From: Flavobacterium agri
GTDB taxonomy: Bacteria; Bacteroidota; Bacteroidia; Flavobacteriales; Flavobacteriaceae
Assembly: GCF_013401995.1 (NCBI RefSeq)
Contig: NZ_JACBJI010000002.1
Span: 483,046-547,045 of the forward strand
DNA: 64,000 bases
Reading direction: 5' to 3'
The notes beneath the pieces are model-generated. The model was given only the letters and a program-made list of their open reading frames with translations. It ran no database searches and was not told the origin of the DNA. How positions within the stretch are numbered: the stretch's first letter is position 1; every line of letters begins with the position of its first letter. This document shows, piece after piece, positions 42,522-50,946 of the stretch. The position numbers and the translations under genes were made by a program.

Positions 42522-43841
42522 ATGAGTAGTTTGTTCGATTTGATCAGCCTGAATAAGGGAGAAGAAGACCGACAAAAGGTACTGGAAAACGTATCCTCGA
42601 ACGTCTCGTTCCGGGGTTCCAACCTTTGGATCCTCGCCTGCGCCATCGTGATTGCCTCTATTGGGCTGAATGTCAACTCCACTGCCGTGATCATCGGCGC
42701 GATGCTTATTTCCCCGCTTATGGGCCCGATTGTCGGGGCTGGCTTCGGATTGGGCATCTTCGATTTTGATTTGCTTCGCAAATCGCTCAAGAATCTGGCT
42801 ACCGCTACTCTGGTTAGCCTTACTGTTGCGACCGTTTACTTTTTCCTCAGTCCGTTTAAAGAAACGCAGTCGGAGCTGTTGGCACGGACCTCCCCCAATA
42901 TCTACGACATCCTTATCGCGTTTTTCGGCGGTTTGGTCGGGGTGATCGCCCTTACACGCGTCGAAAAAGGAAATCCAATCCCGGGTGTAGCGATCGCAAC
43001 GGCGCTAATGCCTCCCTTGTGTACCGCAGGTTACGGCCTTGCCGTCGGCAATTTCCGTTTTTTCCTGGGAGCGCTTTATCTATATACAATCAATTGCGTG
43101 TTTATATGCATCGCGACTTTCCTGATCGTAAAATACCTCAAGTATCCGATAAAGCAACAGGTAAACGACAGGCATGCCAGGCAGGTGCGTTTTTCGATGA
43201 CGTTCCTCATTACCGTGATGCTGGTCCCCGGAATTTACTTTGCCTATCAATTGTACCAGGAGCGGAAATTCGACGAAAAGGTGAACCGATTTCTCCAAAA
43301 TGAATTTTCGGAAAAGGGATACACGCTCATATATCGCAAAACATCCTACAATGCTAATCCTAAGCGCATCGAACTCGCGCTTCTGGCAAAGCGTTTCTCG
43401 CACAAGGAGGCAAAGTTGCTGCAAGAGAAGTTAGGGGTATACGGCATCCTTAATACAAGACTTCGCATCCGTCAGGACACCACCGACCTTAAACGCGATA
43501 TTCTCAACGAGATCGGGGCGGCGAAAGCGAAGGAGAACGAAAAAGATATCATAATCGCCAACCTGCGCAAGCAATTGGACGCAGGAAAGATTGACAACGT
43601 CCAAATACTCGATGAGGCAAAGGTGCTGTTCCCGGGTATCCGGAACCTTTCGATAGCGAGGCACGAGTTCAATTCGTCTACCGATAGCGTGTTTTCGATT
43701 CCGGTCATACTGTACCGTTCCGAAAAGAGCTTATTGCCTCGGGACAGTGAAAAACTTGGGGCGTGGCTACAGCACAAATTGAGGGCCAGGCAAATCGAGC
43801 TTGTCGAGCAAATCGAACCGGCAACCAAGAAAAAGAAATGA
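42522..43841 (+). CDS. DUF389 family membrane protein
   Basis: A 439-residue protein with a soluble helical start, about six membrane helices and a long soluble C-terminal half (~230-439). DUF389 segments seen: AIVIASIGLNVNSTAVIIGA, MLISPLMGPIVGAGFG and VAIATALMPPLCTAGYGLA. Role unknown. 43 nt after nhaA and followed by a terminator, so probably the last gene of the trehalose-nhaA transcript. Confidence 0.88.
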   Translation: MSSLFDLISLNKGEEDRQKVLENVSSNVSFRGSNLWILACAIVIASIGLNVNSTAVIIGAMLISPLMGPIVGAGFGLGIFDFDLLRKSLKNLATATLVSLTVATVYFFLSPFKETQSELLARTSPNIYDILIAFFGGLVGVIALTRVEKGNPIPGVAIATALMPPLCTAGYGLAVGNFRFFLGALYLYTINCVFICIATFLIVKYLKYPIKQQVNDRHARQVRFSMTFLITVMLVPGIYFAYQLYQERKFDEKVNRFLQNEFSEKGYTLIYRKTSYNANPKRIELALLAKRFSHKEAKLLQEKLGVYGILNTRLRIRQDTTDLKRDILNEIGAAKAKENEKDIIIANLRKQLDAGKIDNVQILDEAKVLFPGIRNLSIARHEFNSSTDSVFSIPVILYRSEKSLLPRDSEKLGAWLQHKLRARQIELVEQIEPATKKKK

Positions 43842-43890
43842 AGTTTCCTGAAAAAAAACTATATTGTAGGAAAGGTTAGTTATTGATAAA

Positions 43891-43919
43891 AAGGCCTTCG
43901 GTTCGCCGGAGGTTTTTTT
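43891..43919 (+). terminator. Rho-independent terminator after the DUF389 gene
   Basis: CCTTCGG-TTCG-CCGGAGG stem with one G-T pair (43895-43912) followed by seven T residues. Confidence 0.8.
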
Positions 43920-44056
43920 GGTCTGTTTGCACGAGCATAGGCGCCAGCAAGCTACCGGTAGTATTTCGCCTAAGTGGTGAGTACCCCACATTTCATGACC
44001 TCCTGACGGAAACGCCCCGCAACCCTCTTTTAAATCGTCTTTTTGCAACGGGAAAA

Positions 44057-44368
44057 ATGACCCATGTAAACCGCATGCACGACTACACTTTCGAACACTT
44101 CGGCCAAGCCAAGACGATCACCGACGGATTCATCGACAGGCAAATCAAAATTGCACAAAGCAGCCTGATCCAACATCTAGATATTACTTTGGACGACATC
44201 GGCCGAAGAACCCAAACCGCGAACGTCACTTACGATGGGAAGACGGGAACTCGTATCGAATACCTGGTGAGCAAACACGGGGAAAATTTGCAATGGCTTA
44301 CGATTTTCTATAATACCGAGCGGAGTTTCCTTACGATCACGTCCGAAATCTACCTCGGCATTAAATGA
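44057..44368 (+). CDS. Unknown 103-residue soluble protein
   Basis: Starts at ATG 44057 after GGGAAAA. It begins MTHVNRMHDYTFEHFGQAK, followed by ITDGFIDRQIKIAQSSLIQH and a beta-rich end WLTIFYNTERSFLTITSEI. Composition and codon use match neighbours. No domain recognised. A longer in-frame start exists but would run through the terminator, so the shorter form is preferred. Confidence 0.55.
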   Translation: MTHVNRMHDYTFEHFGQAKTITDGFIDRQIKIAQSSLIQHLDITLDDIGRRTQTANVTYDGKTGTRIEYLVSKHGENLQWLTIFYNTERSFLTITSEIYLGIK

Positions 44369-44446
44369 CCTTCCAATAATTAAGCGGCATCTTGATGTCC
44401 GTTTTTAGAGAATGAACTATCCTTTGTGTTAGCTTTTTTATAATTT

Positions 44447-44535
44447 ATACCGATAGGTATTTATTTTTACTACATTTGTCTCGCAAGAAGCGTCGCAAGC
44501 GCTTTTTTTGTGAAAATAAAAATACCTTTCGGTAT
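44447..44535 (+). promoter_or_regulatory. Promoter with two matching ATACC-N4-GGTAT palindromes
   Basis: Palindrome 1 at 44447-44460 and palindrome 2 at 44522-44535 share arms ATACC/GGTAT with a 4-nt centre. A -7 box TACATTTG lies between them at 44471-44478. Site 1 falls where the -33 region should be; site 2 is in the leader, 32 nt before the thiolase ATG. This is the layout of a repressor-controlled promoter. Confidence 0.6.
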
Positions 44536-44566
44536 AATTATCATTTCTAAGCTAAAACCAAAAATC

Positions 44567-45745
44567 ATGAAAGACGTCTATATCGTTTCCGCCAAAAGGA
44601 CGCCCATCGGAGGCTTCCTTGGCAGCCTGGCCGGATTATCCGCCACCGAATTAGGCAAAATCGCCATTGAAGGCGCGTTGTCAGCCACGAACATCCCTGC
44701 AAACCAGATCGATTCGGTCTATATGGGCAATGTGCTCCAGGCCGGACTCGGGCAGTCACCCGCGAGGCAGGCGGCCAAATTTGCAGGCATAGACGACCAT
44801 ACCGACGCCACGACAATCAACAAGGTCTGCGCTTCGGGAATGAAGGCCGTAATGATCGGTGCCCAGCAGATACAATTGGGTATCGACGATGTAGTGGTTG
44901 CCGGAGGCATGGAGAGTATGAGCAACGTACCACATTACCTGCAGCAGCGAGTCGGCAACAAAATGGGGCACGCGCTGCTCACCGACGGATTGCTCAAGGA
45001 CGGACTTACCGACGTGTATAACGATTTCCACATGGGCAACGCCGCAGAAGTCACCGTGCGCCAATACGGCATTACGCGCGAAGAGCAGGATGCCTACGCG
45101 CTCACATCTTATGAAAGGGCGGCGAGAGCATTTGCCGACGGAAAATTCGCCGACGAGATCATCCCCATAGAAATAAAGCAGAAAACGGGAAACGTCACGA
45201 TTAAAAATGACGAAGATGTCTACAAGCTGATTCCCCAAAAAGTGGCCGCTCTAAGGCCTGTATTCGAAGAAGGCGGGACCATTACCGCGGCCAACGCGAG
45301 CAATCTCAACGACGGTGCGGCAGCTTTGGTTCTGGTTTCGGCCGAAGCGGTAGAAAAGTATGGCCTACAGCCCATCGCCAAAATAATAGGGTATGCAGAT
45401 GCCGCCCAGGCTCCCGAGTGGTTCACGACCGCGCCTTCCATAGCCATACCTAAAGCGTTGGCTCAAGCGGGACTGTCCCAAACCGACATCGATTATTTCG
45501 AGATCAACGAGGCTTATGCCGCCGTAATCTTGGCCAACACCCGAATACTGGGCATCACACCCGAAAAGATAAACGTATACGGAGGCGGTGTCGCCATGGG
45601 GCATCCAATCGGCGCGTCCGGAGCGAGGATACTTGCCACATTGACGTCGGTATTGACGCAAGAAGGCGGACGCTACGGCGTCGCGTCCATATGCAACGGA
45701 GGAGGAGGCGCATCGGCCGTGGTGATCGAAAAACTGGCGAACTGA
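44567..45745 (+). CDS. Acetyl-CoA C-acetyltransferase (thiolase)
   Basis: A 392-residue thiolase that either condenses two acetyl-CoA to acetoacetyl-CoA or cleaves 3-ketoacyl-CoA. Acyl-accepting C88 is in NKVCASGMKAV. The C-terminal signature has the catalytic His in GGGVAMGHPIGASGAR and the second Cys in SICNGGGGASAVV. Start ATG 44567 opens the first strand MKDVYIVSAKRTPIG. The two palindromes upstream suggest repression by a fatty-acid-type regulator not encoded in the window. 54 nt before the next gene. Confidence 0.93.
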   Translation: MKDVYIVSAKRTPIGGFLGSLAGLSATELGKIAIEGALSATNIPANQIDSVYMGNVLQAGLGQSPARQAAKFAGIDDHTDATTINKVCASGMKAVMIGAQQIQLGIDDVVVAGGMESMSNVPHYLQQRVGNKMGHALLTDGLLKDGLTDVYNDFHMGNAAEVTVRQYGITREEQDAYALTSYERAARAFADGKFADEIIPIEIKQKTGNVTIKNDEDVYKLIPQKVAALRPVFEEGGTITAANASNLNDGAAALVLVSAEAVEKYGLQPIAKIIGYADAAQAPEWFTTAPSIAIPKALAQAGLSQTDIDYFEINEAYAAVILANTRILGITPEKINVYGGGVAMGHPIGASGARILATLTSVLTQEGGRYGVASICNGGGGASAVVIEKLAN

Positions 45746-45799
45746 TCGTTGCATCACATAAGGCTTCGGTTGTCCCAAACACTATTTAAAATTCCCGAT

Positions 45800-46522
45800 A
45801 TGAACGATTTACTCTCTTTTACGATCGAAGCCCACGGAGGCCTCGAGAACTGGAACAGGTTCAACAAAATTTCGACCCGGATATATGCCGGCGGCGCGAC
45901 CTGGGAACGCAAACAGCAGGTCGGTTTGATGCGTGATGTCGAAGTTACCGTCGATACCCGCATGCAGGACACACTTTTCCGACCCAATTACGACCAAGAC
46001 ATACAATTCCGTTTCGATCCGCAACGCGTAACTATTGAAGACGGCAACGGACAAGTCATGGAAGAACTGTTGCAGCCGCGCCTTTCGTTCGACGGGCAGG
46101 ACCGCACCTCTCCATGGTCGCGACCGCAGGCCGTATATTTTTCAGGTTATGCCATGTGGACGTATCTCAACGCGCCCTTTAATTTTGCCGGTCCGGGCTA
46201 TGAGGCTTCCGAGATCGAACCATGGCAGGAAAAAGGGGAAACCTGGCGACGCCTCAAGGTGGTATTCCCGGAGCATATCGCCACCCACAACCGCGAGCAG
46301 GTCTTTTATATCGACAAGAACGGCCTCATCCGCAGGCACGACTACAACGTGGAAATCTCAGGCAATGCTGGAGGTGCCCATTACCTGTACGACCACCGCG
46401 ATTTCCAAGGCGTCAAGGTCCCGACCCGCAGAAGCGTGTTCATCAGGAATGCCGATAATACGTCGATGCAGCCGGAACCGGTGTTGATCGATATTCGGTT
46501 GGAGGAGGTGAGGTTGTTTTGA
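45800..46522 (+). CDS. Unknown 240-residue protein, LolA-like by pattern
   Basis: No signal peptide. Starts MNDLLSFTIEAHGGLENWNR; Trp-rich and beta-rich throughout (RPQAVYFSGYAMWTYLNAPF, WRRLKVVFPEHIATHNREQVFYID, KNGLIRRHDYNVEISGNAGG). The last two segments resemble the beta-strands of outer-membrane lipoprotein-carrier folds; only by pattern. Probably co-transcribed with the thiolase. Confidence 0.7.
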   Translation: MNDLLSFTIEAHGGLENWNRFNKISTRIYAGGATWERKQQVGLMRDVEVTVDTRMQDTLFRPNYDQDIQFRFDPQRVTIEDGNGQVMEELLQPRLSFDGQDRTSPWSRPQAVYFSGYAMWTYLNAPFNFAGPGYEASEIEPWQEKGETWRRLKVVFPEHIATHNREQVFYIDKNGLIRRHDYNVEISGNAGGAHYLYDHRDFQGVKVPTRRSVFIRNADNTSMQPEPVLIDIRLEEVRLF

Positions 46523-46565
46523 GAGTCGCCTTGAAATATGATGATGTCCGTAATCAAGATATGTT

Positions 46566-46596
46566 AAACCCTTCCGTTTTGGAGGGGTTTTGTTTT
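46566..46596 (+). terminator. Rho-independent terminator after the thiolase operon
   Basis: AAACCCTTCC / GGAGGGGTTT stem (one T-G pair) with a 5-nt loop and a T-rich 3' end, 44 nt past the stop at 46522. Confidence 0.75.
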
Positions 46597-46803
46597 GATG
46601 TTCATTTGAGGAGCAAGATTTCCGTTTTGGTAGAAAAAGAGTTTTTTGCGGATTCTTCAAAGTGCTTTAGCTATGGCAAAGCGTGGTCAAAGCGTAGTCA
46701 AAGGGTAGGATAAAGGCAGTCAAGTGTACAAAAGGGAGGATTAACGAAAAGCGCACTTTTCTGAGAATCTTTCAAAATGAAGGTTTGATGGATAATAAGC
46801 AAG

Positions 46804-46976
46804 GGATTACCTGCGATGATCCCAAAAGGGGAGTCTGTCATTCAAAATGCGCCGCTTTGCAAGCGGCTTCCATTTTTTGTCGCCCTAGTCTTAGGAAAGG
46901 ATTACCTTCGGTGATCCCGGCGGGGGCGAACTGCCAAACATCATGCGCCGCCTGAAAAAGGCGGCTTCCATTTTTT
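46804..46976. repeat. Two diverged tandem hairpin units next to tRNA-Ser
   Basis: Unit 1 (46804-46878) and unit 2 (46899-46976) each start with GGATTACC, carry a GATCCC 8-10 nt later, and end in a GC hairpin (GCCGCTT/AAGCGGC 46851-46867; GCCGCCT/AGGCGGC 46947-46965) followed by TTCCATTTTTT. Unit 2 also contains CAAACATCATGCGC, also present right after the tRNA-Ser on the opposite strand. The rest of 46597-47065 shows no gene. Confidence 0.65.
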
Positions 46977-47026
46977 ATTTCCGCCAGCTTACAAAAGGCT
47001 GAAAGGCCTTTTGACGCGGTCAGAAA

Positions 47027-47057
47027 CAAAAAATGCGCTCCCGAAAGGGGAGCGCAT
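47027..47057 (-). terminator. Terminator of tRNA-Ser
   Basis: ATGCGCTCCC / GGGAGCGCAT perfect stem (47033-47042, 47048-47057), followed on the - strand by a seven-T run; 9 nt beyond the tRNA 3' end. Confidence 0.85.
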
Positions 47058-47065
47058 GATGTTTG

Positions 47066-47152
47066 CAGAGAGGAAGGGATTCGAACCCTCGATGCAGTTA
47101 CCCACATACAAACTTTCCAGGCTTGCTCCTTCAACCACTCGGACACCTCTCT
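47066..47152 (-). tRNA. tRNA-Ser (anticodon GGA)
   Basis: 87-nt tRNA on the - strand. Acceptor stem AGAGAGG/CCTCTCT is perfect (47146-47152 with 47067-47073), discriminator G, no encoded CCA. The T arm has GGTTCGAATCC. The anticodon loop reads C-T-G-G-A-A-A, giving GGA. A long variable arm, as in all class II serine tRNAs, explains the length. Confidence 0.93.
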
Positions 47153-47210
47153 AAATTTGCGGTTGCAAAGAAAGCAAAAAAATCCGTTTGGGTAAAATTT
47201 AAAATCGGTT

Positions 47211-48269
47211 TTAAGATTTCAGGGCTTGGATCAGTTCCTGCATCAAATCGGCTGCTTTGTGATGACGCAACGCGACTGTGTTCTGACCCGACCAGAAACT
47301 CACCATGTCTTCGCGTCCTTGGGCCAAAGCGGCTACTTTCAATGGAGCGATCAGTTTGGTCTGTAACGGGAAAGGCAGTACTTCGGTCTCGAATTTGATA
47401 TCGTCCGAAATACGGTTCGAAATCATGCGGCCCATGCGTCCCGTAAGCGATTTGGTGACCGTAGTCGAATTGTGTTGCTGCGAAAACAACATTTTGCGGT
47501 GCAAAGGCGTCGCTCCCGATTCTTCGGTGGCCAGCAAAGCCGTTCCCAATTGTACGGCGTCGGCACCGAGTGCGAATGCGGCTTTCATGCCGGTCGCGTC
47601 GGTAATTCCGCCAGCCGCGATGATGGGCGTGCTGGTTTTGGCTTTGAGCTGTTGGATCAACGTGAACAATCCGGTAAACGAATCCTGCGCGGGTTTCAGG
47701 AACGACGGTCGGTGTCCGCCCGCTTCGAAACCAGCGGCGACGATCGCGTCCACTTTGGCTTCCTCGAGTGCGAGCGCTTCGTCCAATGTCGTGGCCGCGC
47801 CGATTGTTTTTATGCCCAAACGTCTGGCTTCGTCTAGGATTTCTTTTGACGGGATTCCGAAAACAAAACTGAACGCAGCGGGTTTTATCCGGAACAAAAC
47901 CTCGACCTGATCCTCGAATTTAGACGGGATGTTAGCCGATAATTCCGGCAATTCGATCCCAAGCTCATCGAAATACGGTTTGAAAAGCTGCTTGATCTTT
48001 TCGATTTTTTGCTGTGGAAAATCTTTGAGCGAATCATCGACATCCTTGACCCAAAGGTTGATGTTGTACGGTTTCGAAGTCACCGATTTTATCTCTTCGG
48101 CCGCAGCCAAAATTTCATTCGGTGTAATCGTATAGGCGCCGTAGCTTCCCAGACCGCCTGCATTGCTAACGGCGGCCAGCAAGGCGGCGGTAGAGAAACC
48201 GCCACCCATAGGACCTTGCAGTATCGGGTATTCGATGCCCAAAAGCTGCGTTATTTTATTGGAATCCAT
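47211..48269 (-). CDS. Nitronate monooxygenase-like flavoprotein
   Basis: A 352-residue FMN TIM-barrel protein of the 2-nitropropane dioxygenase family: LGIEYPILQGPMGGGFST at the start, VDAIVAAGFEAGGHRPSF with the FMN-binding Gly and catalytic His, then PIIAAGGITDATGMKAAFALGAD and VQLGTALLATEES. Oxidises alkyl nitronates. It is the last gene of a - strand set with NTF2-like, SDR and tautomerase genes, all plausible in detoxification. Confidence 0.9.
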   Translation of the reverse strand: MDSNKITQLLGIEYPILQGPMGGGFSTAALLAAVSNAGGLGSYGAYTITPNEILAAAEEIKSVTSKPYNINLWVKDVDDSLKDFPQQKIEKIKQLFKPYFDELGIELPELSANIPSKFEDQVEVLFRIKPAAFSFVFGIPSKEILDEARRLGIKTIGAATTLDEALALEEAKVDAIVAAGFEAGGHRPSFLKPAQDSFTGLFTLIQQLKAKTSTPIIAAGGITDATGMKAAFALGADAVQLGTALLATEESGATPLHRKMLFSQQHNSTTVTKSLTGRMGRMISNRISDDIKFETEVLPFPLQTKLIAPLKVAALAQGREDMVSFWSGQNTVALRHHKAADLMQELIQALKS

Positions 48270-48270
48270 A

Positions 48271-48648
48271 TCAATCGTTTACGTGAGTCAGTAGTTTATT
48301 GACGATAATCCATTTGCCGTCGACCATGGCCAGACTAAGCAGGTCGTAATAGTTATACCCAAAGATAGGCACACGCGCTTTGACAGTTGCGGTTTGGTTG
48401 ATGATTTCGATCGAAACGATCTCCATCTTGAACGTTTCACCCAGCTCTTTCGGGCTTTTGCGCGATTTCACGCCTTCTATGTATTGCCCGACGGTCTTGA
48501 AATATTCGACCCCTTTCACATCTCCGACGACAAGCGCCTGCGGATGGAAAACCCCTTCGAGCTTCTCGATATCCCCGTTGTGGATGCCTTCAAAATATTG
48601 CATCACCAAATCGGAAACCGACCCTACGTTTTTATTGAAATGGTCCAT
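48271..48648 (-). CDS. NTF2-like / lumazine-binding-type protein
   Basis: A 125-residue alpha+beta cone protein: VMQYFEGIHNGDIEKLEGVFHPQA shows the helix and first strands, VGQYIEGVKSRKSP the helix, and LSLAMVDGKWIIVNKLLTH the last strands. Fits the SnoaL/putative lumazine-binding group. Could be an isomerase, a binding protein or a subunit. Stops one codon before the start region of the nitronate monooxygenase gene. Confidence 0.8.
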   Translation of the reverse strand: MDHFNKNVGSVSDLVMQYFEGIHNGDIEKLEGVFHPQALVVGDVKGVEYFKTVGQYIEGVKSRKSPKELGETFKMEIVSIEIINQTATVKARVPIFGYNYYDLLSLAMVDGKWIIVNKLLTHVND

Positions 48649-48657
48649 GGTTATTAA

Positions 48658-49401
48658 TTAATTGAAACGGTGGCCGGCGACGTGCCCGCCATCGATGTTG
48701 ATGATTTCTCCCGTAAGGAAGTTACTTTCTGCAAGATAATACGCGAGCTGCGCGACGTCTTCGGTTTCCCCGACGCGGTTCAGCAGGTGCAATCCGGCCA
48801 GTACGTCGGCGTTGTCTACACCCGTTTTGGCCTGTAACGGCGTACGGATGATGCCCGGAGCGATCGCATTCACACGAATGTTGTCGCGCCCGAATTCAGC
48901 CGCGAGCTGTTTCGTCAAAGCGTGGATGCCGCCTTTGCTCGAGATAGGAGCGGTGGCCGGAAATCCGTCGATGGCGTGGTCTACGAGTACGGTTCCTATG
49001 TTGATGATCGAACCGCCATCTTGTTCAAGCATTTGCCTGATCGCGGTCTGGCTTGTGAAGAACGTCCCTTTCAAATTGATGTTGAGGAACTTGTCCAAAT
49101 CTTTTTCCTCGACCGAAAGAAACGGTTTCGGTTCGAAAACACCGGCGTTGTTCACCAATACGTCTACACTTCCGAAGCGTTGCATCGCACGTTCCACAAG
49201 CTTTTTGCCCGTATACGGATTGCCGATGTCGCCGGGCACCATTTCCAGACGGTCGTGATGTCCGAGTTCGTAATACGTCACCTCGAGATTGCCGAGGCTC
49301 GCCGAATTGATGACGACGTTGTACCCTTTGTCCAAAAACAATTGGGCGATCGATTTTCCTATTCCGGTAGAAGCACCGGTTACTATGGCTGTCTTTCTCA
49401 T
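48658..49401 (-). CDS. SDR-family protein lacking the canonical catalytic Tyr
   Basis: A 247-residue SDR: cofactor loop TGASTGIGKSIAQ, NNAG in VLVNNAGVF, and the C-terminal VNAIAPGIIRTPL and INIDGGHVAGHR. However, where Y-x-x-x-K is expected the protein reads P-I-S-S-K-G-G, and the catalytic-Ser strand reads INIGTV instead of N-x-S-S. Either the enzyme uses another residue, or it binds NAD(P) without the usual chemistry. Overlaps the tautomerase gene by ATGA. Confidence 0.85.
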   Translation of the reverse strand: MRKTAIVTGASTGIGKSIAQLFLDKGYNVVINSASLGNLEVTYYELGHHDRLEMVPGDIGNPYTGKKLVERAMQRFGSVDVLVNNAGVFEPKPFLSVEEKDLDKFLNINLKGTFFTSQTAIRQMLEQDGGSIINIGTVLVDHAIDGFPATAPISSKGGIHALTKQLAAEFGRDNIRVNAIAPGIIRTPLQAKTGVDNADVLAGLHLLNRVGETEDVAQLAYYLAESNFLTGEIINIDGGHVAGHRFN

Positions 49402-49619
49402 GATTTCTTGTCGGCGGTTATGCCTTGTTCACGTAAAACCGAAACCTGTTCGCCGCCCACGCCCCAATTGTCGAGTTCGACTTCGTTGATCATGACGTGA
49501 GTCAGTTGAGGATCTTTGTTCAAAACGTCGGTGATGAGTTGTGTCACGCCGGCGATAAGCTGCTGCTTTTGTGCTCTTGTAACGCCTTCACGGGTTACAT
49601 CTATAGTTACGAATGGCAT
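49398..49619 (-). CDS. Tautomerase (4-oxalocrotonate tautomerase-like)
   Basis: A 73-residue protein starting M-P-F-V, leaving Pro1 as catalytic base after Met removal, followed by the family's two helix-strand units (EGVTRAQKQQLIAGVTQLI and HVMINEVELDNWGVGG). Forms small hexamers or trimers. 4-nt overlap with the SDR and 10 nt after the YceI gene make it part of this set. Confidence 0.88.
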   Translation of the reverse strand: MPFVTIDVTREGVTRAQKQQLIAGVTQLITDVLNKDPQLTHVMINEVELDNWGVGGEQVSVLREQGITADKKS

Positions 49620-49629
49620 GGCTTCTCGA

Positions 49630-50160
49630 TTAAGAAAGGTTCGCGATTACGTTAACGTCAAGGTCGAATTCGTTGTAAATCAACGTGTCGCCAAGATTGG
49701 TGAAGAAATTTCCGGAGCGGAATTTCATGTTGTACTTCGTGCGGTCCACGACGATTTTTCCGGTTGCGGAAAGCGTGTCCCCGTTTACGTCTACGGTCAG
49801 TTTGAATTGGATCGGATGCGTGATGTCTTTGATCGTAAGATTGCCGGTCACCACGTAGTCGTCTTCTGTCGCAACGGCCGAAGTGATCTTAAGCGTCGCG
49901 GTCTTGAACTTGTCCAAAGAGAAAAAATCATCCGAAGCCAAATGCCCTGCGAATTGAGCATTGGTTGCAGGATCTTTCACGTCGAGGATCACGATCGAAG
50001 TCGTATCGATCACGACGTTTCCGCCCGATAGTTTTCCATCGGTAAAAATGAATTCACCGTCTTTGATAGCGATAGTGCCGTCGTGCGCTCCGGTTACTTT
50101 TCTACCGATCCAGTTCACGTTGCTTTTAGCGTTTTCGATTTTAAAAATTTTAGTTTCCAT
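49630..50160 (-). CDS. YceI family lipid-binding protein
   Basis: A 176-residue beta-barrel protein: SNVNWIGRKVTGAHDGTIAI, DVKDPATNAQFAGHLASDDFF and ITHPIQFKLTVDVNGDTL are YceI signatures. No signal peptide, so cytosolic unlike E. coli YceI. Binds isoprenoid or other lipids. ATG 50160 (METKIFK) is preferred over the one four codons upstream. First gene of the set 50160-47211. Confidence 0.9.
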   Translation of the reverse strand: METKIFKIENAKSNVNWIGRKVTGAHDGTIAIKDGEFIFTDGKLSGGNVVIDTTSIVILDVKDPATNAQFAGHLASDDFFSLDKFKTATLKITSAVATEDDYVVTGNLTIKDITHPIQFKLTVDVNGDTLSATGKIVVDRTKYNMKFRSGNFFTNLGDTLIYNEFDLDVNVIANLS

Positions 50161-50253
50161 GATATTGTACATTAAATCGTTAATAATTACAGTACAAAGG
50201 AAAGCAGATATGAAAACGCGGTTACGTGACCTACATCACATTCGGAATTTGCG

Positions 50254-50832
50254 TTATTTATGTGAAGTGTAAAGCCGACTCAACGTTTCGCGCGAAACGC
50301 CAAGATAGGCTGCGATCAAGTGTTTCGGGACCAGATTGTAAAGTTCCGGATATTGCGCAAGCAGTTGTTCGTAACGCACGCGCACGTTGTTGTTCATAAA
50401 AGACAACAGCCGTTTTTGGGCTGCGACATAACCTTTATTGGTGCGCCAGCGGAAGAAGTGTTCGGCGGCATGCGATTCTGAACACAGTTTTTCGCGATCG
50501 GCATTCGACAGTGAAAGCAGTTCGACATCCGAAATGCAATCGATGCTGATCAACGCTTTGGTATGGTTGTACAATGCGCCGTAATCGGACGTCCACCACG
50601 TAGGCATCGCGAATTGCAGGATGTACATCTTGATCTCGTCGTTCACGAAAAACGCTTTGAGACAACCCGAGAGCACGAAGTATTCCTTGTCTACATCATC
50701 GCCTTCGCCGATTACGACCTGGCCTTTCTTGAAAGATTCGCGTTTGAAATGCGAAAAGAAATGGTCGGATTCATCGTCGGTAAGCGAGATGGTTTTCGAG
50801 ATGTGCTGCTTGAGGATTTCTTTCGCGTCCAT
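50254..50832 (-). CDS. Crp/Fnr-family transcription regulator
   Basis: A 192-residue protein: cyclic-nucleotide-binding-like beta roll (about 10-115; FKKGQVVIGEGDDVDKEYFVLSG shown in part) and a C-terminal winged helix ending VPKHLIAAYLGVSRETLSRLY. No Cys cluster for Fe-S, so not an oxygen-sensing Fnr. It lies just upstream of the YceI set, same strand, and may regulate it. ATG 50832 (MDAKEIL) is chosen; the longer frame would translate a palindromic repeat. Confidence 0.88.
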   Translation of the reverse strand: MDAKEILKQHISKTISLTDDESDHFFSHFKRESFKKGQVVIGEGDDVDKEYFVLSGCLKAFFVNDEIKMYILQFAMPTWWTSDYGALYNHTKALISIDCISDVELLSLSNADREKLCSESHAAEHFFRWRTNKGYVAAQKRLLSFMNNNVRVRYEQLLAQYPELYNLVPKHLIAAYLGVSRETLSRLYTSHK

Positions 50833-50854
50833 GGTATAAAGATAGGGAAAAGGT

Positions 50855-50901
50855 GGTTCCGAGCGCAGTCGAGGAACCGTTCCTCGACTGCGCTCGGAAC
50901 C
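50855..50901. repeat. Perfect 21-bp inverted repeat
   Basis: Arms 50855-50875 and 50881-50901 are exact complements with a 5-nt centre (ACCGT); the arm starts GGTTCCGAGCGCAGTCGAGG. It lies 22 nt upstream of the Crp/Fnr ATG and lacks a T-run on either side. Confidence 0.85.
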
Positions 50902-50928
50902 AAAAAAAAACACCCGCCAAAGCGAGTG
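50902..50928 (-). terminator. Rho-independent terminator of the AhpD-like gene
   Basis: On the - strand CACTCGC-TTTG-GCGGGTG followed by nine T; one G-T pair in the stem. 18 nt beyond the stop at 50947. Confidence 0.8.
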
Positions 50929-50946
50929 CCAAAATGAAAATAACAA

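Noticed and set aside
46838..47146. 103-codon open frame on the - strand across the tRNA-Ser
   Set aside because: It reads through the tRNA gene and two hairpin repeats; such frames are artefacts of tRNA regions.
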